A stretch of 64,000 bases of DNA from Spiroplasma alleghenense (GCF_003363775.1 NZ_CP031376.1:1272078-1336077), one strand, 5' to 3'; positions 10,375 to 21,112 are shown, counted from the stretch's first letter. Notes: generated from the sequence alone by a model not told the origin. A program made the numbers and translations.

Positions 10375-12156
10375 TTATTTCAGTATTCATTTTGTCGGTG
10401 TTTCATAAGGAGTTGTATATGTTGAAACATCACCTCTTACATTGAAACCAAAGAAAAGTTTTCCTTGACGTATTTCAATAAATTCAGGAGAGTAAAAGGA
10501 AACTTTAATTGAATTTAAATTTTTTACATTGTTTGCAGAATCTCAAAAGTACAATTCTCCATCTTCGTTAAAGCTAGCTTCTGTTGCATAATTAATTCCA
10601 TATGAATTATTATCTGCAGCCACGTGCAAATCTAGTGGTTCTAGGAAAGCAGCCGCTTCGCGATTTGCCGCAACCAAATCATCCATTGCATCGGGAGCCG
10701 ACATCACTGTTCTTGGTTCAATATCTTTTCAAGATTCAGGTTTTTTAAGATAATACTTATAGTCGGGATTATCAGTCAGTGATCAACCTTCTTCAAATCC
10801 AAATAAAAGTTTATTAAAATAAAAAGCATCAGAAATAAATTTTGCATATAAATCTTTTGAGTTTCCAATTTTGGGACGTTGTTTTATTACGATTTGCTCA
10901 GTGGGAAGTTCATACACAGACTCATTATAAGTAAATGAAACATTTTCGATTGAGGCTCTAAATAATGCAATATAACTTCTGTCTTCTTCAGGGTTTAACT
11001 TAAAATTATTTCTTTTCAAACTACTTTCAAAAAGCTTACCTGCGCTTGAATATCTTAAATTATATTCTAAGTTATAAGAATTAATCACTTCGGCAAAATC
11101 GCCATGTTTTGCCGCCAATTCTTCAATGTTTTCAATTCTGTTTCTGGTAGTATTTTCTAAAACTTTAGACTTATTCATGCTGCATAGGTCAATAAATTCT
11201 TGTTCAGCCCCGGGTTTCCCTTCTAAAGCTTTGGTAAAATAAGTGCTTCCGTATTGTGAAACACCAATTTTATACTTTGGTCGCTGCTCAGAAAGTGAAG
11301 CATCTACTATATTTTCTTTATTAGTATTAATTTTGTAGTCTTTATTGATTGTAACCCCTTCTAAGCTTGAATCAATTGAGTCGATAATTGAATCTAGTTG
11401 TTTAAAAATCGGATTGCTATCATTTTTGTTATCAATTAAGGCGGCGGTTTTTTCTAATCGCCCTGTGTCGCTTTCAATTAAAAAACTATTGGCATTTTCC
11501 ACTGAATTAATTTCATCTACATAAGTATCTTTAGTCTCATTTAGAATAACCTCGTCTTCAGAATTCTTCATTATGTTAATTGAGGTTTTATAGTTATTGA
11601 GATTGTCGTTAACCATTTGTCCCGTTTCATCTAAGTAGTAAAAATTGGCCCCAATTTCAATATTGACAACAAAACTATCTGAACCGTTTGTTTTAAAGCT
11701 CATATCTTTTATTTCATAACCATCTCTTAGCGGAGTTTTATTATCAACTAAAATTGGTTTGTAATTTATGTTGGTCAATATCTTTTGAGATATTTCGCTT
11801 TCAACATTTTCTCAACGAATAATTTGGGAAATATCCTTTCTAACCTCAATGTATTCAAGAGATTCTTTATCGCCCAATTTTTCTTGAAATTCAATAAATC
11901 ATTCAATACCTTTATCTCCAAATGGATAATCAACTTTTTCATTACCATTTGATTCACTAACAAAAAGGTAATCATCAAAATCTTTTTTTAAATTGGCATT
12001 AAAAATTTCTTGAACCGAGTTTCTTAACTCTTTTTGTAAGTATACAAAGTCAAATTCACCATCAACTTCATCCTTAGTTTTACCACATGCAACCACGCTT
12101 AAAGGAGTTGATACAATTAACGTACTTGCCGCTAAAATACTTAGTAATTTTTTCAT
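10375..12156 (-). CDS. Surface lipoprotein, dispersed family copy 4
   Basis: 593 residues with lipobox SVVAC-GKTKDE. It belongs to the same family as the tandem array: FDFVYLQKELRNSVQEIF near residue 33, DDYLFVS, SYIALFRASIENVSFTYN, ELPTEQIVIKQRP and LYAKFISDAFYF all align in order with the array copies, but identity is clearly lower throughout. The C-terminus is unlike the SNSGWWFK tail and ends YETPTKWILK. TGA Trp codons split the frame under the standard code near codons 86 and 333. It is separated from the array by the carrier/dehydrogenase operon, so it is either an older duplicate or was moved by rearrangement. Confidence 0.8.
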
Positions 12157-12191
12157 ATTATTTCTCCTTAGAATTTTATTTATCTAAACAT

Positions 12192-12220
12192 AGTATATAA
12201 GCAAGGGTCGTTAAAGTCAA
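12192..12220 (-). promoter_or_regulatory. Promoter of lipoprotein copy 4
   Basis: TTGACT (12215-12220), 17-bp spacer, TATACT (12192-12197) on the minus strand. Same hexamers and spacing as the array, but the spacer is ordinary sequence with no AT repeat. Confidence 0.7.
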
Positions 12221-12247
12221 TTAATATGAGAAATACTCCAAAATACG

Positions 12248-12284
12248 AAAAAACCCTAAAAATATTAAATTTTTAGGGTTTTTT
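12248..12284 (-). terminator. Terminator of PD-(D/E)XK gene
   Basis: Perfect 16-bp stem (12248-12263 with 12269-12284) with a CCCT/AGGG core and T6 tail, beginning 13 bp past the stop of the upstream minus gene. Confidence 0.85.
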
Positions 12285-12296
12285 AAATAGTTAATG

Positions 12297-12947
12297 TTAA
12301 AAACAATTGCTAAATTCTTCACTAGATTTTAGCTCTTCAATTTGATTTTGAGCAAAGTATAGCTCTTCTTGAGTAATTGTGTAATGCGCTTCATTGCGAG
12401 AGTTATAAACTTCAAAGTAATCAATTTGGTCAACATCCTCAAAAAGTTCTAAGATTAGTAATTCATATAATTTTAACTGTAAGGTTTCTTTTAAACGATT
12501 TAATCGCGAAGTAGTTTTAAAATCAACTAAATGTCATTTATTGTTTTCATCCAAATATAGTAAGTCAAAAGTTCCATTCATCTTATAATTGGAAATTGAC
12601 ACTTCACTATAGATTTCTTTAGCTTTAATATATTTTAATTTATTTTTAATTCAGTTGTATTCGCTTAGATGAGTTCGAACAGCTTTGCCATCCTTGGCAT
12701 GACAACACTCATCAATTTCAACTTCTTTTAAAAATTGACTAATTAGCCCATGAACACAAACTCCTTTATCAATGGCCGCTTCTAAAATGGTTGGATCAAT
12801 TTCATTAGCATTAAAGGGATAAAAATATTCAATTAATCTTGTTGCACTTGGTGCTTCTATTACCTGGTTTTTATCTACATCAATATATTGATGAGTTTCT
12901 TCAATAATAGTTACTTTTGGGTTTTGATAATATTCTTTTAGTTTCAT
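12297..12947 (-). CDS. PD-(D/E)XK nuclease-superfamily protein
   Basis: 216 residues. The second half has the RecB/Cas4-like nuclease pattern: a Gly-Thr-Phe-Asp in MNGTFDLLYLDENN followed about 12 residues later by LVDFKTTSRL, the D-F-K-T being the D-x-K end of the active site. An N-terminal HGLISQFL segment could supply the family His. This resembles the stand-alone PD-(D/E)XK proteins often annotated as exonuclease-like in mollicutes and phages. No Cys cluster of the Cas4 type is seen. It is divergent from the HNH gene across 95 bp, at the left edge of the restriction-like island, but whether it belongs to that system is unknown. Confidence 0.65.
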
Positions 12948-12985
12948 GTTGTACCTTTTTCTAAATATATCTTAACAAAGTATAA

Positions 12986-13014
12986 TTGATTTTACTTATA
13001 TAAATTTGTATAAT
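12986..13014 (+). promoter_or_regulatory. Promoter of the HNH gene
   Basis: TTGATT (12986-12991), 17-bp spacer, TATAAT (13009-13014). A second TATAAT lies at 13018-13023. 20-30 bp upstream of the HNH start codon. Confidence 0.6.
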
Positions 13015-13042
13015 TAATATAATAGATAATCAGAGAAATAGT

Positions 13043-14152
13043 ATGAGCGAAAAAATTAGAGTTAAAATGATTCATGAGGATAAAACGATAGATATTGTTC
13101 TTTACTTAGTAGGATTTGTTTTGGTTAAATTTGAAGTGATTGGTAAAAAAGCAAATTTTAAAAACATTTTTTTTGATAAAAAAAATTTAATTAGTTTTGA
13201 GGTATTCAAAAATTGATTTTACCTACCCTATAAAATTAAAACTGAAGATTTCAAAATTGTGGATGAGATAGATTTTTACAACAAATATAAAGAGTTTTTA
13301 AATATTAATTTTAATGAACAAAGACCTAAATACGGTACAGAAGAAATGAAATACTTAACTGCATTTTATCTTATAAACAATAGAAACAATTCTTACGCGG
13401 AAATTTTTGAAAAAGAAAACTGAATTAAATTTATAAATATTAAAACTACTAATTTAGGTTTCATTAGAGGATGAAGGTCCTATGCAGCGAAAATAGATAA
13501 TATAAAATTTTACGACCCAAAGTCTATAAAAGGAAGGTCGGGTATTAAAAACGAACTTGCAAATGATAAGAACTCAAGGCAGTATATCAGAAGAAAAGAA
13601 ATAAATCTAATTTGCCTTTATTCTTTTTTTGAAGATGACATAGAAAAGGCAGTGGAGTTTTTATATGGAAGTGCTTTTAGTTTCGATCAATTGTTAGATA
13701 ATTCTAAAATAAATGAAATCGAATTTGTTAATGAGAAAAATGTCGAAATAGTTACGAGAGATCCAATGCTTCAGTCAAGGTGAAGAAAAAGATTAATAGA
13801 AATTTTTGGATCTTGCTGTATTTCAAACTGCAAAATAACAAATAATGAATTACTTGTTGCGAGTCATATTAAACCTTATAGCCAGTGTAAAAATTCGGAA
13901 AAATTTGATTTAAATAATGGATTAATTTTGTGTGCAAACCACGATAAACTGTTTGATAGGTTTTTAATTTCATTTGATTCAGAAAAACTAAGCATTTTGA
14001 TTTCTAAAAATATTTATGATGATATTTCAACATTGAATATTAATAGCGATTCTACACTTATTGGCCATTTTAAATCTCCTGAATTTATTAAATATTTAAA
14101 ATTTCATAACTTAATTTGAGATATAAAAAATAAAGATACTTATAATAAATAA
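13043..14152 (+). CDS. HNH endonuclease
   Basis: 369 residues. The C-terminal third is a clear HNH domain of the HNH_2 type: GSCCISNC (about residues 256-263), then LLVASHIKPYSQC with the first His near 275, then DLNNGLILCANHDKLFDRFLISF (about 289-311) carrying the Asn and second His. The N-terminal 240 residues contain a winged-helix-sized basic part (FIRGWRSYAAKIDN, RQYIRRKEINLICLY) and probably bind DNA. Such proteins are typical restriction nucleases or mobile nucleases. It lies 84 bp upstream of a C5 methyltransferase on the same strand, so it may be the cognate restriction enzyme, or an accessory nuclease. TGA serves as Trp at five or more positions. Only one SD-like element is weak; the ATG was chosen from the full-length frame. 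Confidence 0.75.
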
Positions 14153-14187
14153 ATTATTTAATTTTTTATAATTTATCATATAATTCT

Positions 14188-14222
14188 AAATTATAATTCA
14201 TGATTATCATGTATAATAATTT
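14188..14222. promoter_or_regulatory. Palindromic operator at the methyltransferase promoter
   Basis: CATGAT-T-ATCATG (14199-14211) is a perfect inverted repeat; the symmetry extends outward (AAATTAT at 14188-14194, ATAATTT at 14216-14222). The right half contains the TATAAT -10 (14212-14217), 15 bp before the ATTATC-ATG start region, so a bound protein would block RNA polymerase. Confidence 0.6.
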
Positions 14223-14236
14223 AGAAGGAGATTATC

Positions 14237-15328
14237 ATGGAAAAAATAAAACATAAGCAGGCAGATTTCAACATCAATATAAAAGATCAATTTAATCTAG
14301 ATTTTTATAGGAATAAATCAGACGATTCAAAAATGTATAGACCCAAAATAATAGATCTATTTTCAGGCGCCGGAGGAATTGGTCTCGGGTTTATAGAGGC
14401 AGGTTTTAGACCAATTAAAAATTTTGAAATTTTTGAGGAAGCAAATGAGACCTATAATTTTAACTTCAAAATTAGAAATCAAATACTTGATCACTCTGTT
14501 GAAAAGGCTGATATAACAGATGACGAATACATAAAATCTTTTATTAAGCAAATCCAGGATTCAAAAACCGAAGTCGACGTAATTGTTGGTGGTTTTCCAT
14601 GTCAAGGCTTCAGCCTTGCAGGAATAAGATCTGTAGATGACGATAGAAATACATTATATAAAAATATGTTTAATTTAGTAGAACAAGTGAAGCCAAAGGT
14701 TGTTGTTATGGAAAATGTGCTTGGTATTTTATCAATGAAAACAAGTGATGGAAAATTTGTAGTTGATGATATTATAGACCTTTATGAAGAAAGAGGATAT
14801 AAGATAAACTTTAAGGTTTTAAATGCAGCCGACTACTACGTTCCTCAAAATAGGAAAAGAGTAATTTTCATAGCAAATAGATTGGGCAAGGATAATTTAT
14901 TTCCCGAACCCCTTTGCGATGAAAAAAATAGAGTTACAGTAGAACAGGCTTTAAAAAAATTTGAGGATATTGTTGAAGATGTTGAAAATAACCATATTTT
15001 CACTTCACATAAATCAAACACTTTGGAAAAAATGAAAAAATTAAAATATGGTGAAAACCTCTATTCTTCTTATAGTGATGGTTGAAAGAAACTGCATCCA
15101 GATAGACCATCATACACTGTTAAAGAAAATCACGGCGGAGTGAATATACACTACAAAAAAAACAGAGTTCTTACCCCAAGAGAGCTAGCAACTCTACAGT
15201 CTTTTCCTGAGGATTTTATTTTTAAGGGTTCAAAAACAAAACAACTTGTCCAAATAGGCAATGCAGTTCCACCGAAATTGGCAAAGGCAATTGCATGTTG
15301 TATAAAGGAGATGCTTAGAGATGATTAA
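14237..15328 (+). CDS. DNA (cytosine-5) methyltransferase
   Basis: 363 residues. All major C5-MTase motifs are in order: I IIDLFSGAGGIGLGF (SAM binding, from about residue 38), IV GGFPCQGFSLAG with catalytic Cys122, VI VMENVLGI (Glu159-Asn160), VIII YVPQNRKRVIFIAN, IX LTPRELATLQSFPEDF and X VQIGNAVPPKLA. The target-recognition part between VIII and IX is short (about 75 residues). A 36-residue N-terminal extension precedes motif I and could act in autoregulation. One internal TGA Trp (YSDGW) splits the frame. It modifies cytosine in a sequence that cannot be read from the protein. It opens a five-gene operon; the next gene overlaps by 8 nt. Confidence 0.93.
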
Positions 15329-15953
15329 GTATGATAACGGAAAATTAATAATTAATTTTACTCAGTCAAATGCATATGGAATTAGACAGCTAAAAATCAA
15401 AGATCAGCCGCCTACAAAAATAAAAAGCAATATGAAAAAAATAACAATTGACAGGGAATCAGCCGAGGAGTTGAAAAAATTTTACAATAAGTCTAAAATG
15501 AATTTGCCAATTCTATTTAGAGGTTTTAAAATAAATAAGTCAACGATTATAAAACTTTACGATGAAATAGAGTCACAGATTAACGATGAGATTTTCAATG
15601 GAGATGGCGAGGTATTTCTGATTGATGAAGAAATTATTAATGGTCCTGATCAAATTGAGGGAAACCTTTTATTAAAATTAAGAGACCCCAACAGAGACGA
15701 AATCATAATAAGTTTTCTTGCAATTTCAGCGGGCGGGGAATTTATAGATAGAAAGAGTAAAAATGAGTACTTGCAATTTAATAACGCGGTCTTCTCTTGC
15801 GTTTTCCATGATTTTGTAAAAGGAATTATTGACTTGAAGGAAAAGGAAATATTTTTTAAAGTTAACTTTCAAAAAATAATAGAAGCTGGTTTAGGTCTTG
15901 TTGAGCCTAAAAAATATAATAGGAAAACAAAGGAGGATATAAGCAATGGATAA
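15321..15953 (+). CDS. Unknown component of the methyltransferase-MORC-Z1 operon
   Basis: 210 residues, overlapping the methyltransferase by 8 nt and the ATPase by 8 nt, so its translation is coupled to both. I recognise no family. It is soluble, with no signal or membrane segment; it has a basic first third (TKIKSNMKKITIDRESAEELKKFYNKSK) and a beta-rich middle (GEVFLIDEEIINGPDQIEGNLLLKLRDPNRDEIIISFLAISAGGEF). No catalytic signature is evident; DPNRDE and EFIDRK are acidic/basic clusters only. Position suggests a dedicated structural, recognition or regulatory subunit of the restriction-like complex. Confidence 0.75.
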   Translation: MIKYDNGKLIINFTQSNAYGIRQLKIKDQPPTKIKSNMKKITIDRESAEELKKFYNKSKMNLPILFRGFKINKSTIIKLYDEIESQINDEIFNGDGEVFLIDEEIINGPDQIEGNLLLKLRDPNRDEIIISFLAISAGGEFIDRKSKNEYLQFNNAVFSCVFHDFVKGIIDLKEKEIFFKVNFQKIIEAGLGLVEPKKYNRKTKEDISNG

Positions 15954-17778
15954 GATAATACTTAAAAATGATCAGGAAATGAAAATGAGGGTCGAAAATT
16001 TCGAGCAATATGCGAAATTTCCGAGTACAGATTTCTTAATGCTTTGCGAATTGATAGATAATTCTATCTCAAGTTATTTGGACTCGTATATCAATCCTGG
16101 AAAATCAATAAAGGGTTTTAAAATGGAACTAATAATTGATAGAACAATAAGCGGGAACCCAAACTTAACTATCACTGATAACTCAAACGGAATGGATGAA
16201 TTTACACTTGAGAAAGCTTTAATATTAGGAAATAGCGTTGACACAGTTAAAACTACTGAATTAAATGTTCACGGAGTTGGTTTGAAACAATCTTCTTTTT
16301 TCTTGGGGAGAAAAATAGAAATCAAAACAATTCCGAGAGGGTCTAAAGTCACTTACGAAACAGAAATTAACTTAAAGGAGCTTTCAAAATCTGAAGATCA
16401 AATTATAAGGTATAGTATATATAGAACGGCTGGAAAAATACTTAACCACGAAAACGAAAATATAATAAATGGAACACAAATTAAAATTTCCTTCCTTAGA
16501 GCTAGGCGACTTTCTGGATCGCTCGATGTTTTAATTCAAAATCTAGGTTGAAAGTATGGACAATACATTGATATGGGAGCGGAAATAAAAATAAAGTGGA
16601 AAAATAACGAAAAAGACTCTGGCTTCATAAAAGTATTGAGCTGTTTACCTAAAGCAGAGAACATTTCAAGGTGAATCGAAAGCAATCAGAAAAAAGCTGT
16701 TTTTATAAAGAATTCTAAGACCACAGACTTTCTGAAGAAAATTAAATCGGACATTGAAAATATTTCAAAAAAAGAAAATAACGAGATGATTAAAAGTTTC
16801 TATGACAAGATAATAAAAGAATCAGATCTTATTTGAGATTTTAATGAGGAAATAATTGACGGAATAAGAATTATAGGTCAAATTGGTATTTTAGCCGATC
16901 CAAGATCACTAGATGTAAAGCAAACTTATGTAAAGTACAATGGATTTTCCTTGTATCAAGCAGGAAGGGCCGTAGCATGTGGACCTAATGATAAAACAAA
17001 CGAAACAAAAACTTATAACCCCAATAAATTAATCCAAGATGATATTTCAGGAGGAACAAATCATAAACGTAGATGGTTTGGATGGTTTGATTTAGACCCA
17101 TTGTTCAAGGATAAAGAAAAGTATCTTCAGTTAGATACAAATAAAAGAAATATATCGTGAAACAGTAATATTGCACAAACAAATTTTGACGCAGCCATTA
17201 GGAAAATGGCTTCAAAATTAGACAGTTGCCTTATGGCTATCACTAACGCGCAAAATATTTTTTGTAAGGTTTCTTCATCAGCTAAGAAAGAACAAATTCA
17301 AGATTTGGTAAAAACTTCTGCAAATCCAAATAATTTAATTATGGAAACAAATAGACTGGGCAGTTTGTCCTTGGACGATATGGAGGAAACTTTATACACA
17401 GTTAAAATTGAGGGGGAAAACCTTAATTTTAAAATAAATTTAAAAAATATGAATAATTTACCCAAAGAAGATGACTTCATTACTTATGAAAGCGAAAACT
17501 CCGAGGATCTAGACCTGTCTGTGATTTTAAACTTAAATCATGATCTTTGAAAACCTATTGTTACGGATGAAATAAATAGTGCATCTCTTTTTAGTTTTCA
17601 TAAAATATGTATAACCTTTTGTCTGTCTCAATATATATTTGACTATCTAAATAATGAGTTTAATAAAGAAAAAGAGCTTCCCCCTAGATTTAGAGATATG
17701 AAAATTTTTAGAAATAAAACTTACACAGATATAGCTTGCGTGATTGCTAACAGGATTTCTATTACAAATGGAAAATAA
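15946..17778 (+). CDS. MORC/MutL-like GHKL ATPase
   Basis: 610 residues. The first 200 form a GHKL (Hsp90/MutL-type, HATPase_c_3) ATPase: N-box LCELIDNSISS (about residues 33-43, Glu and Asn for ATP/Mg), G1 DNSNGMD at 78-84, and G2 NVHGVGLKQSSF from 107. The remainder (FIKVLSCLPKAEN..., GRAVACGPNDK, RRWFGWFDLDP) resembles the second domain of bacterial MORC-like proteins. Family knowledge: Iyer, Abhiman and Aravind described such ATPases in restriction-modification operons as ancestors of eukaryotic MORC proteins. ATP-driven clamp closure on DNA is the expected role. At least six TGA Trp codons divide the frame. It overlaps the genes on both sides. Confidence 0.85.
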
Positions 17779-19306
17779 TTTTAATATAAAATTTGATTGA
17801 AGAAGTGTTTTTCAAGAGAAAACCGATTTAGCGATAGAAAATAAAACAGTTTATTCATTTATACAAGGCGATAATTCTTATTTTAGTAATTTTGTTGATG
17901 ATATTTCATCCGGTGGGTCTGAATCCTACAAAAATATAATTTTGGGAAATATCCAGAATATAGTGCACGCACTCCAAGAAGTAGACAACCTACTGGTGGT
18001 GGGTAATGTTCAATCAGGGAAAACTAATAACATTTTAGGATTAATTTCTGCCTCGTTATCTAAAAAATATGACATAGTGGTATTGTTGGGAGGAACGACA
18101 AATTTACTGTTAAAGCAAACTCAGGAAAGACTTGAAAAAATAAGATCCAAAAATAGTGAGGTTCTATTTTTGGACAAGGACAATCTAAAAAGTATAAGTA
18201 TTGTTGAAAATTTGGAAAAAGGGGTATTAGTTTTTTTTAATATTCTAAAGTCAGAAAAAGACTTAAAGTCAATATATAAAATTTTAGAAAATGTAGACTT
18301 ATCTAACAAAAAAGTATTAATTATTGATGACGAATCTGATTTTGGTTCCGTTAATATAGGAAAACCGATGTCTAAGATTTATGAGATGATTGGAGCGCTC
18401 AAATCTAGAACTGATTTTACAAAAATAGTATCATTTACCGCAACCCCCTTCGCTAATATTCTTTCTAGAAATTCAGAAATTCTTAAGCCCCATAGAATAA
18501 TTACTTTGAATCAAGAAACAAGTTACACTGGATTAGAATTTTTTCAAAAAAATAGTTTTGTGTACGATGTTTTGTCAACTGATAGAAGAGCTGAAAACGA
18601 ATGAGGGAAAATAATTTATCAAAGTCTCAAATATTACGTTTTTAATTCAGCTTGTTTTAATATCAATAATAAAATTAGGAAAAGAACAGACTTGATAATA
18701 AACATCTCACTGGAAAAGGAATCTCATATTGAAATAAATAAAATTGTTGCATCCGGTATTTCAAAATTAAAACGAGACTATCATCCAGAGTTTTTTGAAA
18801 ATTTTTTTGAAAAACAAATAAGCGAAATAAATAAATTGGAAAGTGGCTTCTTTATTAGGAACAAGACTTTGATTAAAAAAGAGTTGGATTTATTTATTAA
18901 AAGTATTAATAGAAGTTCAATTTCAATTTTAAATTCCGATTTTATGGATAAATCAACTGATGGTGATGAAAATAGAATATATATAGGAGGAGGATTGATC
19001 TCTAGGGGTTTCACTTTTCCCAATTTATTGGTGGAAGTAATGATTAATGCACCTCAAAATAAAATTCAATTAGATACATTACTACAAAGAGCAAGATGAT
19101 TCGGTTACAGACAGGAGTCTTACAGGTTTATGAAAATATTAATTAACAATCAAATTTGAGAATCTTTTAAAGAAGGAATTCTTGTGAATGGGAAAATTTA
19201 TGAAATGGCTGAAGATAATGTCATAAGAAACTTAACAAAATTAGAAAATGAATTAAGAACTATGGATCTTGATAATTGTGTGCTTACAGGAGGTAAAAAA
19301 ACATAA
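17768..19306 (+). CDS. Z1-domain superfamily II-like helicase/ATPase
   Basis: 512 residues. Walker A is VGNVQSGKTNN (Gly79 to Thr86), a form characteristic of Z1 proteins; Walker B is VLIIDDESDFGS (Asp187-Asp188-Glu189); motif III-like FTATPFANIL follows near residue 224; the C-terminal lobe has GGGLISRGFTFPNLLVEV and QLDTLLQRARWFGYRQE, matching helicase motifs V and VI with the arginine finger. Z1 proteins are known in methyltransferase-linked restriction operons, presumably translocating on DNA. The true start is the ATG at 17768, which overlaps the ATPase stop by 11 nt. The stop shares one base with the next ATG (TAATG). Confidence 0.88.
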
Positions 19307-20193
19307 TGAAAAAAAGTAACGGGAAAATTAATTTGTATTGAGATATGATTGACGGAAAAGATTTCATTTTTCATTCTACAGAGGAGCAAATAAATATTAA
19401 CCAAAGCGTAATTAAGCACAAACACTTCGATTATTCTGCAAATATAAATTTTGAGATTGGGTTAGATAAAAATGGTGTTAAAAATAACGGAGAGGTAATT
19501 ATGTTTAAGGATAGTTACAGAAAAATTAATGATTCAGACATTGAATTTATTTTTGAATTGATTGAAAGAGAATTCGGTTTAGGTTCAAAGACTATTTTTA
19601 GCGTTATTAAAAAAATTGACTTTTTATTCAAAAGTATAAGATCTGACTTAACCCCCGAAAAAATATTCGGAATTATGGGAGAACTAGCCTTTATCATTGA
19701 ATGCGAAAAAAACAACTTTATGGTTGCTGATTTTTTTCATAATGATGACTCAATGCCATTTGATTTTTATATAAAAAGAAACGACTTATATTTAGAAGTG
19801 AAGTCTGCAATAGGAGATAACAAAAAATATATTTGTTCTCATAAGCAGGTAAGCTTCGAAAGAGATAAAACAGTCTTAATAACAGCTAACTTAATTAGAG
19901 ATGATAACGGCTCAGACTTACTAGATTTATTGAATATGATAAAATCTGATAACGAATTTTTGGAAATTGAAATATTAAAGCTAAAAGAAAAAATACAAAA
20001 AGACAAAGAAATTCTAAAACACAAAATTAACTTAGGTAAGACAAATTTTAGATGGTATGAGGGATCTAGCCTACCATTTCTAAAAATTTCGGACGAAGGT
20101 TTTAGTGATAGGATTTCAGACATTAAATATAAAATAGATTTATCTGACATTAAAAGCAAAGATATTGCCGAGCTAATAAGCTTGATAAAATAA
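19306..20193 (+). CDS. PD-(D/E)XK nuclease subunit (DUF4420-like)
   Basis: 295 residues. The nuclease core is IMGELAFIIECEKN (alpha helix with the first acidic residues), PFDFYIKRNDLYLEVKS with Asp153 and Glu164-x-Lys166, followed by the QVSFERDKTVLI strand. These are the D and ExK residues of the PD-(D/E)XK fold, in the arrangement of the DUF4420 proteins that accompany Z1 helicases. It is the expected DNA-cleaving subunit. The start ATG overlaps the previous stop (TAATG) and is preceded by AGGAGG. It is the last gene before a strong terminator. Confidence 0.8.
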
Positions 20194-20206
20194 AATGACG
20201 AAAATA

Positions 20207-20254
20207 TTTCAAACAAAAAATGTTTTACAGAAGTAAAACATTTTTTGTTTGAAA
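20207..20254. terminator. Strong terminator closing the restriction-like operon
   Basis: Perfect 22-bp stem (20207-20228 with 20233-20254), 4-nt loop, containing TGTTTTAC/GTAAAACA and a T6 run. A close relative of the same hairpin recurs at 25455-25486. Confidence 0.85.
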
Positions 20255-20330
20255 ATCCCGCAGCTAAAGTTTTTTCTAAATAAAATTAGTCGCTATAATT
20301 TTTTGTTAAAATAACCTTAGAGGCGCTTTT

Positions 20331-21083
20331 ATGGACAAAATTTTAAAGAAAATCAATCATATAATTCAACACGATACTAATGCAGTTAGAGTTACAATAG
20401 CCAAATTTGTAATTGATAATCAAGAATTTGTGATGGAAAATGAAACAGCACAAATCGCTAAAAAATGTCATGTGGCAAGTTCTAGTATTACTAGGTTTTG
20501 TCAAAGTATAGGTTTATCAGGTTTAAATGAGCTAAAGTTTATTTTAAAATCAAGACAAAACTTTAATTCTAATCTGCAAGAAAATAGCTTTGAAGAAAAC
20601 CTGGATAAATACAATGAAATCAAAGTTTCAGCCGCTTTAAGTTTAACCAATAACTGATTAAATAAAAAAGATGAAATTATAAAATTATTTAATAAGGATA
20701 TCAATATTTATATTTTTTGCTTTAATGTTGCCTTTTTTGCAAGTAAAGGTTTTGTTCAAAGAATGCGCGGAATTGGGTACAAAATATTTTTAGAAGATGA
20801 TGTGTCTTCAATCCAGTGATACGTTGATAATATTAAACCCCAGGATTTAGTAATCTTTGTTACTTTGTCTGGTCATAATTATTTACTAGAAAGTTATGCT
20901 AAAACATTTTTTAATAAATCTTATACTTTAGGTATTTTAGGACAAGATTCATCTTTTAATCAAGTTGTTGATAAAACCTTCATACTGGATAATCAAGAAT
21001 CACAACTGTGAGATTTTTACTCAATTAGATCACAAACTCTACAACAATTTTGAGATTTTCTTTATTTACAACTTAATAATTAA
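20331..21083 (+). CDS. RpiR/MurR-family transcriptional regulator
   Basis: 250 residues. The N-terminal ~77 are an RpiR helix-turn-helix: ETAQIAKKCHVASSSITRFCQSIGLSGLNELKFIL, where the SSSITRFCQ helix is the family signature. The rest is a SIS-like sugar-phosphate-binding domain (KDINIYIFCFNVAFFASKGFVQRMRGIGYKIF; DLVIFVTLSGHNYLLES) but is short and poorly conserved. These regulators sense phosphosugars. It precedes a PTS operon on the same strand by 147 bp, separated by a terminator, and so is likely to control it. Two Trp codons at the C-terminus are TGA. Confidence 0.85.
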
Positions 21084-21085
21084 GC

Positions 21086-21112
21086 AACCCATTCCTAAAT
21101 CTGGAATGGGTT
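21086..21112 (+). terminator. Terminator of the RpiR gene
   Basis: AACCCATTCC/GGAATGGGTT stem with 7-nt loop and T5, immediately after the stop codon. Confidence 0.85.

Noticed and set aside
12297..12947. Cas4 of a CRISPR system
   Set aside because: It has a PD-(D/E)XK core but no cysteine cluster, and no CRISPR repeats or other cas genes were seen in the window.
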